From Flavobacterium degerlachei (lineage in GTDB: Bacteria > Bacteroidota > Bacteroidia > Flavobacteriales > Flavobacteriaceae), in contig NZ_FNMV01000006.1 in NCBI RefSeq assembly GCF_900106645.1, forward strand, positions 175,807 through 239,806: DNA of 64,000 bases. The letters run 5' to 3'. Shown here in pieces: positions 51,498 to 62,090 of this stretch. Positions within the stretch are counted from its first letter, which is position 1. Each line of letters begins with the position of its first letter. The notes under the pieces were generated by a model. The model did not search any database, had not been told where the DNA came from, and saw only the letters and a list, made by a program, of their open reading frames with translations. The translations under genes and the position numbers were made by a program.

Positions 51498-54400
51498 ATG
51501 AAAAAAAACCGAATTAAAAAGAATTCTACAAGAAGAAGACCCTCTTCTATAGATAAATTTATTAGAATAATGAAAATATATTCGATACTACTTGCACTTA
51601 CTATTGTCAAAATCTCCGCAAGTAGTTTGCCTACTTATGGCCAGAAAATAGCTATTGAATATAAAAAAGTGGCTCTAAAAGAAGTCATTTCTAAGATTGA
51701 AGATCAGTCCGAGTATACTTTTTTCTACAATAATAACTTAGTAGATGAAAATACGGTTATCAGTGTCAACGCATCATCTGATAAAATTAATCACATACTT
51801 GATAAGGCCTTAAAAGGTACAGGAATATCTTATGAGATTCTGAACAATAAAGTCATTCTTTATAAAGGTTCTACTTCACCATTACTAAAAACCGAAGTAA
51901 AAACTGAAGAAACATTCTCTGAAAACAATTCTTTTCAGCAAGAAAAAATTGAAATAAAAGGGACTGTTGTTGATGAAGCTGGTATTCCTCTTGTGGGTAT
52001 CAATGTGAGCATCAAAAACACGACAGTAGGAACACTTACTGATCTTGATGGACATTTTACTTTGAAAGCTAACTATGATGATATCGTAGAAATTAGCTAT
52101 ATGGGTCTAAAAACAGAAACTAGAAAAGTAACTAAGCAAGCCACTAATTTTAAGGTAACTATGGTTCCTGATATTAGCGCATTAAATGAAGTAATCGTTG
52201 TCGCGTATGACAAGCAAAGCAAAAGTTCATTTACTGGAGCTGCCGTAAATGTTGATGTTTCTAAAGTGAAAGAAACTCCCGCTGCTTCTTTCCAAGAAAG
52301 CTTACAGGGAAATGTAGCTGGGGTACAAATGTCTTCTACTAGTGGTCAACCGGGTTATGCACAAAGTATTCGCATTAGAGGTGTGGGTTCTATAAATGCT
52401 AATTCTGATCCTTTGTATGTTGTTGATGGAATTCCTGTAGTTTCAGGAAACATATCTACTATTGCAACCAGCTCTAATACAATTGCCGGAATCAATCCAA
52501 AAGATATTGAAACAATTACTGTTTTAAAAGATGCTTCGGCAACTTCTATTTATGGTTCTAGAGGAGCAAATGGAGTCGTTCTTATTACTACCAAAAGAGG
52601 AAAATCCGGAAAAACTAAATTTGATTTTAGCAGTCAGTACGGAATCAGTGATATGATTATTCCAGATAGAAATAAATTATTAACTACTCCTGAGAGTTTA
52701 GAATTACTAATCGAAAGTCGCATAAACATTGGCGAAAGCCCAGAAGTTGCTCAAAAATACATTTATGACAACGTTGACGAAAATGTAAATACAGACTGGC
52801 AAGATGTAATAGGTAGAACTGGAGAATACAGACAATATGGTTTTAGCGCAAGCGGTGGTAGCGACAAAACTACTTTCTATTCTTCTCTAGGAATTTATGA
52901 ACAACAAGCTGTAATTATAGGTGTTGACTACAAAAAATTTAATGCTAAGGTTAATGTAAACCATAAGGCAACTGATAAATTATCTATGAATTTTGGAGTT
53001 GCAGCAAGCAATCAAATTCTAAATACAATCGATGAAGCAGGTAATGCGAACAACCCTGTTAGAGCAATGGCTAGAGAGGTGCCTTGGCAACCTGTTTATA
53101 ATGCTGACGGATCATACAACACTAGCATTCTCTTGACTTACAATCCAGTAGGAATCGTAGAGGAAAACATTAGAAAATCTAAATTATACGGAATCTTAGG
53201 GAATCTAGGATTGAACTATGACTTCAACAAGAATTTAACTTTTGAAACAAAAGGTAATGTTGATTTCAATTTAGCTGACGAATTTCAGTATGACAATCCT
53301 TATTTTGGAGAAGGTAGAAACGATGGTGGACGCGGTAGAGTTTCGGACAATATTGTACTAAACTGGAATGTAACCAACTTATTAAAATACAGCCTTGACT
53401 TGAATGATTCAAATAACCTTAAATTTTTATTTGGTCAAGAGGCGCAAAAAATCACTAGTAGTTCTGTTTTTGCTTATGCAAGTAATTATGGTGCGCCAGG
53501 ATTAACTTCTCTTGATAATGCTTCGGTATATCGAGATGCATCAAGTTCTAAAACCTCTTCATCACTTGCTTCTTTATTTTTTAATGTAAACTATGCTTTA
53601 AATAATAAATATTTCTTGAATGTAACTGGAAGAAGAGACGGTTCTTCAAGATTTGGTTCTGATGTACGATATGCTAATTTTGGTTCTGTAGGAGCAGGTT
53701 GGAATATTGAGAAAGAATCATTTATGGAAAATGTAACTTTCGTAAATAAATTAAAACTAAGATCTAGTTACGGTATTAATGGTAACCAAGAAATTGGTGA
53801 TTTTGCTTCAAGAGGATTGTATAGCACAGGAGATGACTACAATAGTAGCCCTGGATATTCTTATAGTCAACAATCAAATCCATCGTTAACATGGGAAAAA
53901 AACAAGCCTTTTAATATTGGTTTGGATTTTGGATTATTCAATAGATTATCTGGAACTTTTGAATATTATACTAGAACAACAACAGACTTATTATTCCAAG
54001 TACCAATTTCAGCTACCAACGGAATCACGAGTTATTTAGACAATGTAGGTGAAATGAAAAACAGCGGAATCGAATTTGCTTTATCTGCTGCTATATTTGA
54101 TAATCCTGATGGTTTTTCATGGAAATCAGATTTCAATATTACCACAAACTCTAATGAAATAATAAAATTACAGAACGACGAACCTATTATTGAAGACAAT
54201 TATATCAGAGAAGTAGGGAACGATTTCTATAGGTTTTACATGCCAGGATACGCAGGTGTTGATTCTCAAAACGGAAATGCACTTTGGTATACTGACGGAA
54301 CAAAAACAGCAACGACTAGCGATTACAGTAAAGCAGACCCTTACAAACAAGGAAGTGCTTTGCCTAAATTCTATTCTGGTTTCACCAATACTTTCAGTTA

Positions 54401-54872
54401 CAAAAATGTAAGTCTTTCGTTTATGCTTTTCATGAATGATGGAAATAAAGTATATGATACTTGGGGTAGATATGTAGCAAGTGATGGTAGTGCTAAATTA
54501 AATGATAGAGGAAACCTAACGCGTAAAATCTATGAAAACAGATGGCAACAACCAGGTGATATTACAAATGTTCCAAAAGTAGTTTGGGGTAATACACAAT
54601 CAGGATTGGCTAATCAACACTCTACTCGTTTCTTATATGACGGAACTTATATTAGACTTAGAGACATCACTTTAGCATACCATTTGCCAAGTACTTTAAC
54701 TGACAAGTTAAAAATTAGCAATGCAAGGTTTTATGTAAAAGGGACTAATGTATTGACTTGGGTAAAAGACAAAGGACTAGAAATGGATCCAGAAGTTGGA
54801 ATCAACGGATCCGCTAACTTAAGAATCCCAATTTCGAAACAATTTTTAATGGGAGTTGATTTTTCATTCTAA
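51498..54872 (+). CDS. SusC/RagA TonB-linked outer-membrane transporter with STN domain
   Basis: 1124 aa. Basic N-terminus then signal helix at ~25-45. STN signalling domain ~50-125 (VALKEVISKIEDQSEYTFFY), carboxypeptidase-regulatory-like domain ~150-235 (IKGTVVDEAGIPLVGINVSI), plug ~240-370 (RIRGVGSINANSDPLYVVDG, VLKDASATSIYGSRGANGVV), barrel to the end (ISKQFLMGVDFSF). The STN domain ties it to the FecR/FecI pair upstream. Imports an oligomer captured with the SusD partner 12 bp downstream. Confidence 0.96.
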   Translation: MKKNRIKKNSTRRRPSSIDKFIRIMKIYSILLALTIVKISASSLPTYGQKIAIEYKKVALKEVISKIEDQSEYTFFYNNNLVDENTVISVNASSDKINHILDKALKGTGISYEILNNKVILYKGSTSPLLKTEVKTEETFSENNSFQQEKIEIKGTVVDEAGIPLVGINVSIKNTTVGTLTDLDGHFTLKANYDDIVEISYMGLKTETRKVTKQATNFKVTMVPDISALNEVIVVAYDKQSKSSFTGAAVNVDVSKVKETPAASFQESLQGNVAGVQMSSTSGQPGYAQSIRIRGVGSINANSDPLYVVDGIPVVSGNISTIATSSNTIAGINPKDIETITVLKDASATSIYGSRGANGVVLITTKRGKSGKTKFDFSSQYGISDMIIPDRNKLLTTPESLELLIESRINIGESPEVAQKYIYDNVDENVNTDWQDVIGRTGEYRQYGFSASGGSDKTTFYSSLGIYEQQAVIIGVDYKKFNAKVNVNHKATDKLSMNFGVAASNQILNTIDEAGNANNPVRAMAREVPWQPVYNADGSYNTSILLTYNPVGIVEENIRKSKLYGILGNLGLNYDFNKNLTFETKGNVDFNLADEFQYDNPYFGEGRNDGGRGRVSDNIVLNWNVTNLLKYSLDLNDSNNLKFLFGQEAQKITSSSVFAYASNYGAPGLTSLDNASVYRDASSSKTSSSLASLFFNVNYALNNKYFLNVTGRRDGSSRFGSDVRYANFGSVGAGWNIEKESFMENVTFVNKLKLRSSYGINGNQEIGDFASRGLYSTGDDYNSSPGYSYSQQSNPSLTWEKNKPFNIGLDFGLFNRLSGTFEYYTRTTTDLLFQVPISATNGITSYLDNVGEMKNSGIEFALSAAIFDNPDGFSWKSDFNITTNSNEIIKLQNDEPIIEDNYIREVGNDFYRFYMPGYAGVDSQNGNALWYTDGTKTATTSDYSKADPYKQGSALPKFYSGFTNTFSYKNVSLSFMLFMNDGNKVYDTWGRYVASDGSAKLNDRGNLTRKIYENRWQQPGDITNVPKVVWGNTQSGLANQHSTRFLYDGTYIRLRDITLAYHLPSTLTDKLKISNARFYVKGTNVLTWVKDKGLEMDPEVGINGSANLRIPISKQFLMGVDFSF

Positions 54873-54884
54873 AAACAAAAACAA

Positions 54885-56297
54885 ATGATCTTAAAATATA
54901 AATATATAGCAATTCTAGCTGTCACGATGCTTACAGCCTCATGCAGCGAATCTTTTTTAGACATCAATCCAGAACAAAGTGTCGCTGCTGAAAGCGCCGT
55001 TGTGGATATTGTCACTTTACAAACTGCGCTAAATGGTGCGTATAGCAAATTACAAAGCAATGATTACTATGGTAGAACCATGTACATTATTCCTGAATTA
55101 ATGGCTGATAATCTTTACCTAAGTTCAAGAAATACTGGTCGTTATTTAGAATATGAAACTTTCGTAGTTTCAGAAAGAAATGGTGAAGCTGAGGGTTTAT
55201 GGGAAAAAGGATATCAGGTAATCGTTAATGCAACTCGTGCTATTGAAGGCGGAAAAACATTGCAAGGTACAACCGCTGCGCAACAAAATTCTATCAATCA
55301 ATTAATTGGAGAAGCATATACGCTTAGAGCATTGGCACATTTTGATCTTGTTAGAATGTTTGCACAACCTTATAATTTCACTGCAGATGCAAGCCATATA
55401 GGTGTACCCGTAATCACAGAAGTTAATATTGTACAAACTTCACCAAAAAGAAATACGGTAAAAGAAGTGTATACTCAAATTACCAATGATCTAACGACTG
55501 CTTTAGGCTTAATGCAAACTCAAAAAGGAAAAGGGAGCTTTTCTATTGGAGCGGCAAAAGGTTTATTGGCAAGAGTGGCATTGTACCAAGATGATAAAAT
55601 CAATGCTATTAAATACAGCTCTGAAGTTATTGCAACAGGAGGTTATAGTTTAATTGCTAATAAAGATTATGCTACGCTATGGAGTACAGAACTAAATAAC
55701 GAAACCTTATTTGAAGTTGTAAATACAATTGCAGATAATGAAGGAAGTAATAGTTTAGGTCACTTCTTTAATGTTACAGGATACGCAGATGCTTTAGTAC
55801 CTACTGAGCTTTATGGTCTTTATGATGCTCAAGATGCAAGAAGAACAGCTATCACAACTGGAGCAAAACCTAGTGCAGAGAAAGTGGCACTTTTTGTAAA
55901 TAAATTTCCAAAAGGAACATTGAGCGATGACAATATTAAAATCTTACGTTTAGCGGAGCAGTATTTAATTAGAGCTGAAGCTTACGCCAAAGAAGGTGAA
56001 AACACATTGGCACAAAATGATTTAAATGTCATTTTAAAAAGAGCAAACCCTGCTGCTGCTAATGCAACTGAAACAGGAGCTGCTTTATTAAACCGAATTC
56101 TTGAGGAAAGAAGAAAGGAACTTGCTTTTGAAGGACATCGTTTATTTGATTTAAACAGAAATAAAAAAGATGTGAAAATTATTCAATCAGAAAAAAGCAT
56201 CACGGTAAGCTATCCTAGTGATAAATTTATCTTACCGATACCTTTGAAGGAATTAAATTCAAATCCGAATATCAAACCTCAAAACACAGGATACTAA
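54885..56297 (+). CDS. SusD/RagB substrate-binding lipoprotein
   Basis: 470 aa. Lipobox TASC (Cys ~20) followed by SESFLDINPEQSV, the usual SusD opening. TPR-like helices with GEAYTLRALAHFDLVRMFAQ (~140-160) and the C-terminal ILEERRKELAFEGHRLFDLN complete the pattern. Caps the SusC barrel at the cell surface. The gene order after it, all D-amino-acid or dipeptide enzymes, suggests peptide rather than glycan substrates. Confidence 0.95.
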   Translation: MILKYKYIAILAVTMLTASCSESFLDINPEQSVAAESAVVDIVTLQTALNGAYSKLQSNDYYGRTMYIIPELMADNLYLSSRNTGRYLEYETFVVSERNGEAEGLWEKGYQVIVNATRAIEGGKTLQGTTAAQQNSINQLIGEAYTLRALAHFDLVRMFAQPYNFTADASHIGVPVITEVNIVQTSPKRNTVKEVYTQITNDLTTALGLMQTQKGKGSFSIGAAKGLLARVALYQDDKINAIKYSSEVIATGGYSLIANKDYATLWSTELNNETLFEVVNTIADNEGSNSLGHFFNVTGYADALVPTELYGLYDAQDARRTAITTGAKPSAEKVALFVNKFPKGTLSDDNIKILRLAEQYLIRAEAYAKEGENTLAQNDLNVILKRANPAAANATETGAALLNRILEERRKELAFEGHRLFDLNRNKKDVKIIQSEKSITVSYPSDKFILPIPLKELNSNPNIKPQNTGY

Positions 56298-57338
56298 ATG
56301 ATTTCTATAGAAATTAAACCGTATTTATTGAATAAAAAACATGTATTTAGAATTGCTGGTGGAGCACGTACTAACACTCCTGTTCTTCTAGTAAAGCTAA
56401 AATACGAAAGTTTTGTAGGATATGGGGAGGCTTCAATGCCTCCCTTATACGGAGAAACAGTTGAAACGGCTCAAGCTTTTATAAAATCGTTTGACTTTAC
56501 TAAATTCACATCGCCTTTAGAATTTGCAACAATAATAAAGCACTTAGACAAGCATGCTCCAGGAAACACTGCTGCAAAAGCTGCAATTGATATTGCGCTA
56601 CATGATCTTTTAGGAAAAATGATGAAGGTGCCGTTGTATCAGTATTTCAATTTAGAAAAAAAAGAACTCAAAACCAGTAAAACTATTGGTATAGACAGTG
56701 CTGAAATTATCGAAAAAAGAGTTGAAGAGGCTGCTAATTTTCATTATCTAAAAATTAAACTTGGTGGCGATAACGATGCTGAAATCATAAAAGCAGTTCG
56801 AAATGTCTCTGACAAACCCTTATTTATAGATGCCAATCAAGGTTGGACAAACAAAGAAGAAGCACTTGATAAAATTGCTTGGTTAAAGGAGGAAAATGTT
56901 GTTTTTATCGAACAGCCAATGCCTAAAAAAGCCTTTGCCGACATGGAATGGCTCGTATCTCGAAGTACTTTGCCTTTGATAGGTGATGAAGGAATACAAC
57001 GTTTAGAGGATGTGAAAATGGCCAGTAATTTTTACCACGGAATCAACATCAAATTAATGAAGTCCACTGGATTGCATGAAGCTTTTGCTATGGCTAATTT
57101 AGCCCAATCATTGAATCTAAAAATAATGCTGGGTTGTATGTCTGAAACTTCTTGTGCTATTGCTGCCGCTGCGCATTTAGGAGCGATGGCAGATTGGATT
57201 GACTTGGATGGAAATTTGGGTGTTACCAATGATCCTTATCAAGGGCACGAATTAATAAATGGTTGCATTCACCTAAATGATAATCACGGAATTGGATTAA
57301 TTAATCCCAACTGGGACAATATAGAAACGTATGTATAA
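56298..57338 (+). CDS. Dipeptide epimerase (L-Ala-D/L-Glu epimerase-like), enolase superfamily
   Basis: 346 aa, cytoplasmic. Muconate-lactonising-enzyme subgroup: KIKLGG with the catalytic Lys pair near ~150, metal ligands in FIDANQGW (~176), FIEQPM and IGDEG, and the second catalytic Lys in INIKLMKSTGL (~253). Family members invert L-Ala-D-Glu from murein to L-Ala-L-Glu. Starts one base after the SusD stop and overlaps the next gene by 8 bp. Confidence 0.88.
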   Translation: MISIEIKPYLLNKKHVFRIAGGARTNTPVLLVKLKYESFVGYGEASMPPLYGETVETAQAFIKSFDFTKFTSPLEFATIIKHLDKHAPGNTAAKAAIDIALHDLLGKMMKVPLYQYFNLEKKELKTSKTIGIDSAEIIEKRVEEAANFHYLKIKLGGDNDAEIIKAVRNVSDKPLFIDANQGWTNKEEALDKIAWLKEENVVFIEQPMPKKAFADMEWLVSRSTLPLIGDEGIQRLEDVKMASNFYHGINIKLMKSTGLHEAFAMANLAQSLNLKIMLGCMSETSCAIAAAAHLGAMADWIDLDGNLGVTNDPYQGHELINGCIHLNDNHGIGLINPNWDNIETYV

Positions 57339-58689
57339 AAAATATCAATCGGTACTCATTTTATTTTTATCCTTTTCTCTTAGCAATTGTACGGCACAAA
57401 AAAAGACGAGCGTAAAAACGGCAACTGAAGTACAAAATGATACTTTGGATAGCTATTTCTCTAACTTATATGAGGCAAAAATGTTCAACGGAGCAGTCGC
57501 TGTAAAACGAAAAGGCAAATTAATCTTTAAAAAAGCATACGGAATTGCGAATCTAGAAAAACAAACTCCTTTTTTAACCACAACCTCACAAGAGATTGCT
57601 TCGGTTTCAAAACAGTTTACCGCTGCAGCGATACTTTTGCTACAGCAGGAAAACAAGCTAAAAGTGACCGATCTTGCGACCACTTATTTGGGTGATGATT
57701 TTCCCTATAAAGACATAACTATTTCGCAATTGCTATCACATACTGCTGGACTACCAGATTATGAGCCGTATTTTAGAAAAAACTGGGATCCTACTATAAT
57801 TGCCTATAATAAAGATATTCTACAGTATTTCAAGACTCAAAAACCCGCAATTTTAACTGTTGCAGGCGAGAAATACAATTATTCAAATACGGGATACATC
57901 CTCTTAGCCGAAATTGTAAATGCTGCTAGCGGAACTACTTTAGAACACTATTTATCCAAAAAAGTTTTTAAACCGATGCAAATGAACAGTAGCTTCTTCC
58001 TTGGAAGAGACAGCATTTGGGAGAAAAAGAATTATGCTCCTGGTTATATGTTCAGCTTAACAGAATGCAAAAATGTAATTCCAGAAACCTTAGCTAACAA
58101 TGCCTATTACCGTTTCTTAAGCGGTCGTCTTGGCTCAGGACGTCTTTCATCGAATATTGATGATTTGATTAAATGGGATGAATTCCTTCATGACGATTCT
58201 ATTTTCAATAAAGCTTTAAAGGAGCTGGCTTTTACTGTACATCCACCCACAAAAGATTCTTCTGACTATGGTTATGGATGGCATATTATCAACGATAGTG
58301 TAAAAGGAAAAACGGTATATCATACCGGAAGTTGGGCTGGAAACCTGACTTATATTCGTCGCTCATTAGTAACAAAAGATCTGGTTATTATTTTGAACAA
58401 CACCCACAATTCAGCTTATTTAAAAGAAATTAGAAAGGCTGTCAATGGTTATTTAAATGGAGAATCATTAGTGTTCCCAAAAGTAAAAGCAAGCGAGTTG
58501 TTCAAAAATTCTGCTTGTGAATTAACTTTAAAAATGATTCCGCAGTGGTACCAAGACAATAAGAACATCGATTGGGATGTAACCGACTTGAAAGCACTTC
58601 AAAAAGACTATGAGAAGATTGGAGCATCAGATAAAACTGAAATGCTCAACTTGCTTATTTCAATCATTCAAACCGCTAATAAATCCTAA
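57331..58689 (+). CDS. Serine beta-lactamase-like hydrolase (class C / D-aminopeptidase fold), lipoprotein
   Basis: 452 aa. Lipobox SNC (Cys ~20). Active-site motifs: SVSK (SxxK) at 91-94, YSN in YNYSNTGYIL (~186-188) and HTGSW from His331, all intact. C-terminal ~90 residues form an extra domain. The family covers penicillin-binding-protein-like D-stereospecific peptidases and esterases; in this locus a D-aminopeptidase role on captured peptides is likely. Confidence 0.88.
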   Translation: MYKKYQSVLILFLSFSLSNCTAQKKTSVKTATEVQNDTLDSYFSNLYEAKMFNGAVAVKRKGKLIFKKAYGIANLEKQTPFLTTTSQEIASVSKQFTAAAILLLQQENKLKVTDLATTYLGDDFPYKDITISQLLSHTAGLPDYEPYFRKNWDPTIIAYNKDILQYFKTQKPAILTVAGEKYNYSNTGYILLAEIVNAASGTTLEHYLSKKVFKPMQMNSSFFLGRDSIWEKKNYAPGYMFSLTECKNVIPETLANNAYYRFLSGRLGSGRLSSNIDDLIKWDEFLHDDSIFNKALKELAFTVHPPTKDSSDYGYGWHIINDSVKGKTVYHTGSWAGNLTYIRRSLVTKDLVIILNNTHNSAYLKEIRKAVNGYLNGESLVFPKVKASELFKNSACELTLKMIPQWYQDNKNIDWDVTDLKALQKDYEKIGASDKTEMLNLLISIIQTANKS

Positions 58690-58904
58690 TTTATCTTTTA
58701 AAAAAGAAGCTAACTCTTCAAGAATAGAACGGTCTTTTTCTTACCAAAATTTTATCGGTTATAATATCCAACATAAAGGAATGGCACACTATTCAATTGC
58801 CATCAATTTCTTGTTGATCAGGATTACTATGCTTAAATCTAAAATATAGAAATCGTTACAAATTGTTTTTAAAAAAGCTGTAGCACAACTAAAAACCGAA
58901 TTCC

Positions 58905-60461
58905 ATGAAAAAAATAAATCTGATATTTATAGTTTCGACCTTAATTTTTCTTGGTTGCAAACCGCTTAAAAGTGAAATGAATGTAGATATTCTTATTCAA
59001 AACGGAACTGTCTATAACGGAATTGACACTGTAGCTAGTCAAGTATCCATTGCGATAAAAGGAGATCAAATTGTTTTTGTAGGTGATGAAAAAAAAATCG
59101 CTATTACTGCTTCCAAAATTATTGATGCACGAGGATTAATCGTTTCACCCGGTTTTATAGATCCGCATACACATGCCGATAGAGATTTAAATGATCTCGA
59201 AACGTCCCAAAATAAACCTTTTTTACTTCAAGGAGTTACCACTGTGGTTGTAGGTAATGACGGTTCTAGTTTTTATCCTGTTTCCAAATACAACAAATTA
59301 TATGAGCAAAATGGCATTGGTACTAATGCTGTTCTATTAGTGGGGCATGGTACGATTCGCGACCAAGTTATTGGCAATAGCGATAGAGAGGCGAGTTCTG
59401 AAGAAATTATAAAAATGCAAGCACTTGTTCAACAGGAAATGAACTCAGGTGCATTTGGTTTATCTACTGGACTTTTTTATTCCCCTGGAAGTTACGCAAC
59501 CACATCTGAAGTTATTTCTCTAGCAAAAACTGCTGCTGCAAATAATGGAATTTATGACACTCATTTAAGAGATGAAAGTTCCTATTCAATTGGATTAATT
59601 CCATCTATTGAAGAAGCTATTGAAGTGGGCCGACAGGCAAAATTACCTATTCACATATCACATATTAAATGCCTCGGACTTGATGCCTGGTATCAAAGCG
59701 ATTCTATTGTCAATATCATTAATGCTGCTCGAAAGCAGGGCATTGACGTTACAGCAAATCAATATCCTTATGACGCATCAGCAACTAGTTTGAAAGCGGC
59801 AACAGTACCAAGATGGGTAGAAAGCGGCGGTATAGACTCTGTGTTTATTCGTTATGCTAACCCATTATTAAAACAACGTATTCTAGACGAAACAAAAACG
59901 AATATTAGCCGTAGAGGTGGACCAGATAAATTATTAATTGTCGCTTCTTCAGACACTACAATTGTTGGAAAAAATCTATTAGAAATTTCTAAAATTTTTG
60001 CTGTCTCTCCAGAAGAAGCCGTTTATGAAATACTCAGAAAATCTTCTCCAAAAGTAGCGTCATTTAATATGAATTCTAAAGACATCGCGACTTTTATGAA
60101 GCAAGACTGGGTGGTTACTGGGTCAGATGGAGGATCTGGACACCCAAGAAAATATGGAACATTTCCTAAAAAATACAATACATACATAAAAGATCAAAAG
60201 GTAATTGGAATAGCTCAATTTATAAATGGAAGCACTTCCAAAACAGCTGATATTCTAAAAATCCCAAATAGAGGTGCCTTAAAAGAAGGCTATTTCGCCG
60301 ATGTTATTATTTTTAATCCAGAAACATTTAAAGATAGAGCTGATTATTCAGATGCTTTTCAATTAGCAGAAGGTTTAGAATACAGTATCATAAATGGAAA
60401 AATAGCAGTCGAAAAAGGAAAAGCAACAAAACTTTTAAACGGAAAAGTTTTAAAAAAATAA
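58905..60461 (+). CDS. N-acyl-D-amino-acid deacylase family amidohydrolase, lipoprotein
   Basis: 518 aa. Lipobox FLGC (Cys ~18). DILIQNGTVYNG and PGFIDPHTHADRDL (metal His88 and His90), LVGHGTIRDQVIG, GAFGLSTGLFYSPG, IHISHIKCLG and VVTGSDGGSGHPR are the D-aminoacylase motifs in order. Releases D-amino acids from N-acyl-D or peptide-like substrates. A 215-bp gap precedes it without recognisable content. Followed after 5 bp by the racemase gene. Confidence 0.9.
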   Translation: MKKINLIFIVSTLIFLGCKPLKSEMNVDILIQNGTVYNGIDTVASQVSIAIKGDQIVFVGDEKKIAITASKIIDARGLIVSPGFIDPHTHADRDLNDLETSQNKPFLLQGVTTVVVGNDGSSFYPVSKYNKLYEQNGIGTNAVLLVGHGTIRDQVIGNSDREASSEEIIKMQALVQQEMNSGAFGLSTGLFYSPGSYATTSEVISLAKTAAANNGIYDTHLRDESSYSIGLIPSIEEAIEVGRQAKLPIHISHIKCLGLDAWYQSDSIVNIINAARKQGIDVTANQYPYDASATSLKAATVPRWVESGGIDSVFIRYANPLLKQRILDETKTNISRRGGPDKLLIVASSDTTIVGKNLLEISKIFAVSPEEAVYEILRKSSPKVASFNMNSKDIATFMKQDWVVTGSDGGSGHPRKYGTFPKKYNTYIKDQKVIGIAQFINGSTSKTADILKIPNRGALKEGYFADVIIFNPETFKDRADYSDAFQLAEGLEYSIINGKIAVEKGKATKLLNGKVLKK

Positions 60462-60466
60462 AAACT

Positions 60467-62008
60467 ATGAAAAAACCAAAGCTAATTCTTTCCTTCCTTG
60501 CACTTTCCATAGTTGCAAGCTGTGGACATAATTCAACATTACAAGGAACATCTAAAAATGTACCGGTTAAAGGGGATATTGTTAACACTATTCTTAATGA
60601 CAAAGAGAGTTTTTATCATATTGACTTCCCTACCTATCCTTCTAATGACACAAGTCTTCCCATAGGAGTTTTTGACTCTGGGATTGGCGGTTTAACTGTT
60701 TTAAAAGCGATTGTAGATTATGATCAAAATCAAAACAGCTCTCACCAATCAGGTAGCGATGGCATATTGGATTTTAATACAGAAAATTTTATTTATTTAG
60801 CAGATCAGGCTAATATGCCTTATGGAAATTACGCTGCAGTAAATAAAGAAGATTTACTAAAAGAACACATTATCAAAGATGCTCAGTTTTTAATGAGTAA
60901 TAAATATTATTCTGATTATAATGATAGTTCTGTAAATACCGATAAAAAACCAGTAAAAGTCATCGTGATTGCTTGTAATACAGCAACGGCCTATGGAAAA
61001 GAGCATATTGAAGAATTCATTAAAAAGACAAATTCAGACATAAAAGTCATCGGTGTTATTGATGCTGGTGTACGTGGCGTACTTGAAACGATCACTAAGG
61101 AGGAAAATGGTATTATAGGTGTTTTAGCTACTGCTGGTACGGTATCTTCAAAGGGATATCAAAACACTATTTTACAATTCAAAGACCAATTAGGGTATAC
61201 TGGAAACATTGAAGTGTTTTCACAAGGAGGTGTTGGTATTGCTGAAGCTGTTGATGAGGATGCAAACTATTTTAATAAAAACCTTAAAAAGCCAAGGCAT
61301 GATTATAAAGGCCCCAGCTTAGATGGTGATCTAAAAATCGACAAAACCTTATTTGACATTTACAATTTCGATTTTGATAATAGCAAAATGCTTTGTGATA
61401 CTAAAAATGCCAACGACTGTTCCATTTTACAAATTAATGATTCTGAAAACTATGTTCGCTTCCATGTGGTAACACTTTTAGAAAACATTAGAAAATCAAA
61501 AACCACGAATCAATTAAAATCAATCATTCTAGGATGTACACATTACCCTTATTTAACCAATGAAATAAATGCGGTATTGAATGAACTGTACGATTATAAA
61601 GGCAAAGACGGTGAATATTTGTATCGAAAATATATGGTTGAAAACATTCAACTTGTTGACCCTGCAGTTAACACGGCCAAAGAATTGTATGACTACTTAA
61701 ATCAGAAATCACTTTTCAATCCAAATGGAAATATAAAGCAAACGGAGTTTTACATCAGTGTAGCCAATAAAGAAAATACCAATACTAAAATTGATAACGA
61801 AGGACGATTCCCGTACGACTATAAATACGGAAGAAATGCCGGAGAAATTCAAGAATATGTAAAAATGGTTCCCTTTAGTAGAGCAAATATTTCTGATGAT
61901 ATACTGACCCGTTTTCACACTCAAATTCCCACTGTATATGAGTTAATGCAAATTTTTAATGAAACTAATGACAAAGCGAACCTCTTAGAAAAGAAAGACA
62001 AAATATGA
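60467..62008 (+). CDS. Exported, elongated glutamate/aspartate racemase-like lipoprotein
   Basis: 513 aa, nearly twice the ~265-285 aa of MurI. Lipobox VASC (Cys ~20). Both catalytic cysteines are present: Cys170 in VIACNTATAYG and Cys357 in ILGCTHYPYL; PIGVFDSGIGGLTVLKAI (~66-83) is the substrate loop. Two insertions and a ~100-residue C-terminal extension account for the extra length. A lipoprotein racemase is unusual because MurI is cytoplasmic; with the deacylase it would racemise D-Glu or D-Asp outside the cytoplasm. Confidence 0.82.
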   Translation: MKKPKLILSFLALSIVASCGHNSTLQGTSKNVPVKGDIVNTILNDKESFYHIDFPTYPSNDTSLPIGVFDSGIGGLTVLKAIVDYDQNQNSSHQSGSDGILDFNTENFIYLADQANMPYGNYAAVNKEDLLKEHIIKDAQFLMSNKYYSDYNDSSVNTDKKPVKVIVIACNTATAYGKEHIEEFIKKTNSDIKVIGVIDAGVRGVLETITKEENGIIGVLATAGTVSSKGYQNTILQFKDQLGYTGNIEVFSQGGVGIAEAVDEDANYFNKNLKKPRHDYKGPSLDGDLKIDKTLFDIYNFDFDNSKMLCDTKNANDCSILQINDSENYVRFHVVTLLENIRKSKTTNQLKSIILGCTHYPYLTNEINAVLNELYDYKGKDGEYLYRKYMVENIQLVDPAVNTAKELYDYLNQKSLFNPNGNIKQTEFYISVANKENTNTKIDNEGRFPYDYKYGRNAGEIQEYVKMVPFSRANISDDILTRFHTQIPTVYELMQIFNETNDKANLLEKKDKI

Positions 62009-62090
62009 TACTTAAATAATATTCTTTAATACCCTTGATAATTATAACTACTTTTTTATCTTTCCATTAATTTTAAATTTTAAACCAACT

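Noticed and set aside
58610..58849. 79-codon open frame between the serine hydrolase and deacylase genes
   Set aside because: It overlaps the serine hydrolase end out of frame and lacks a recognisable motif.
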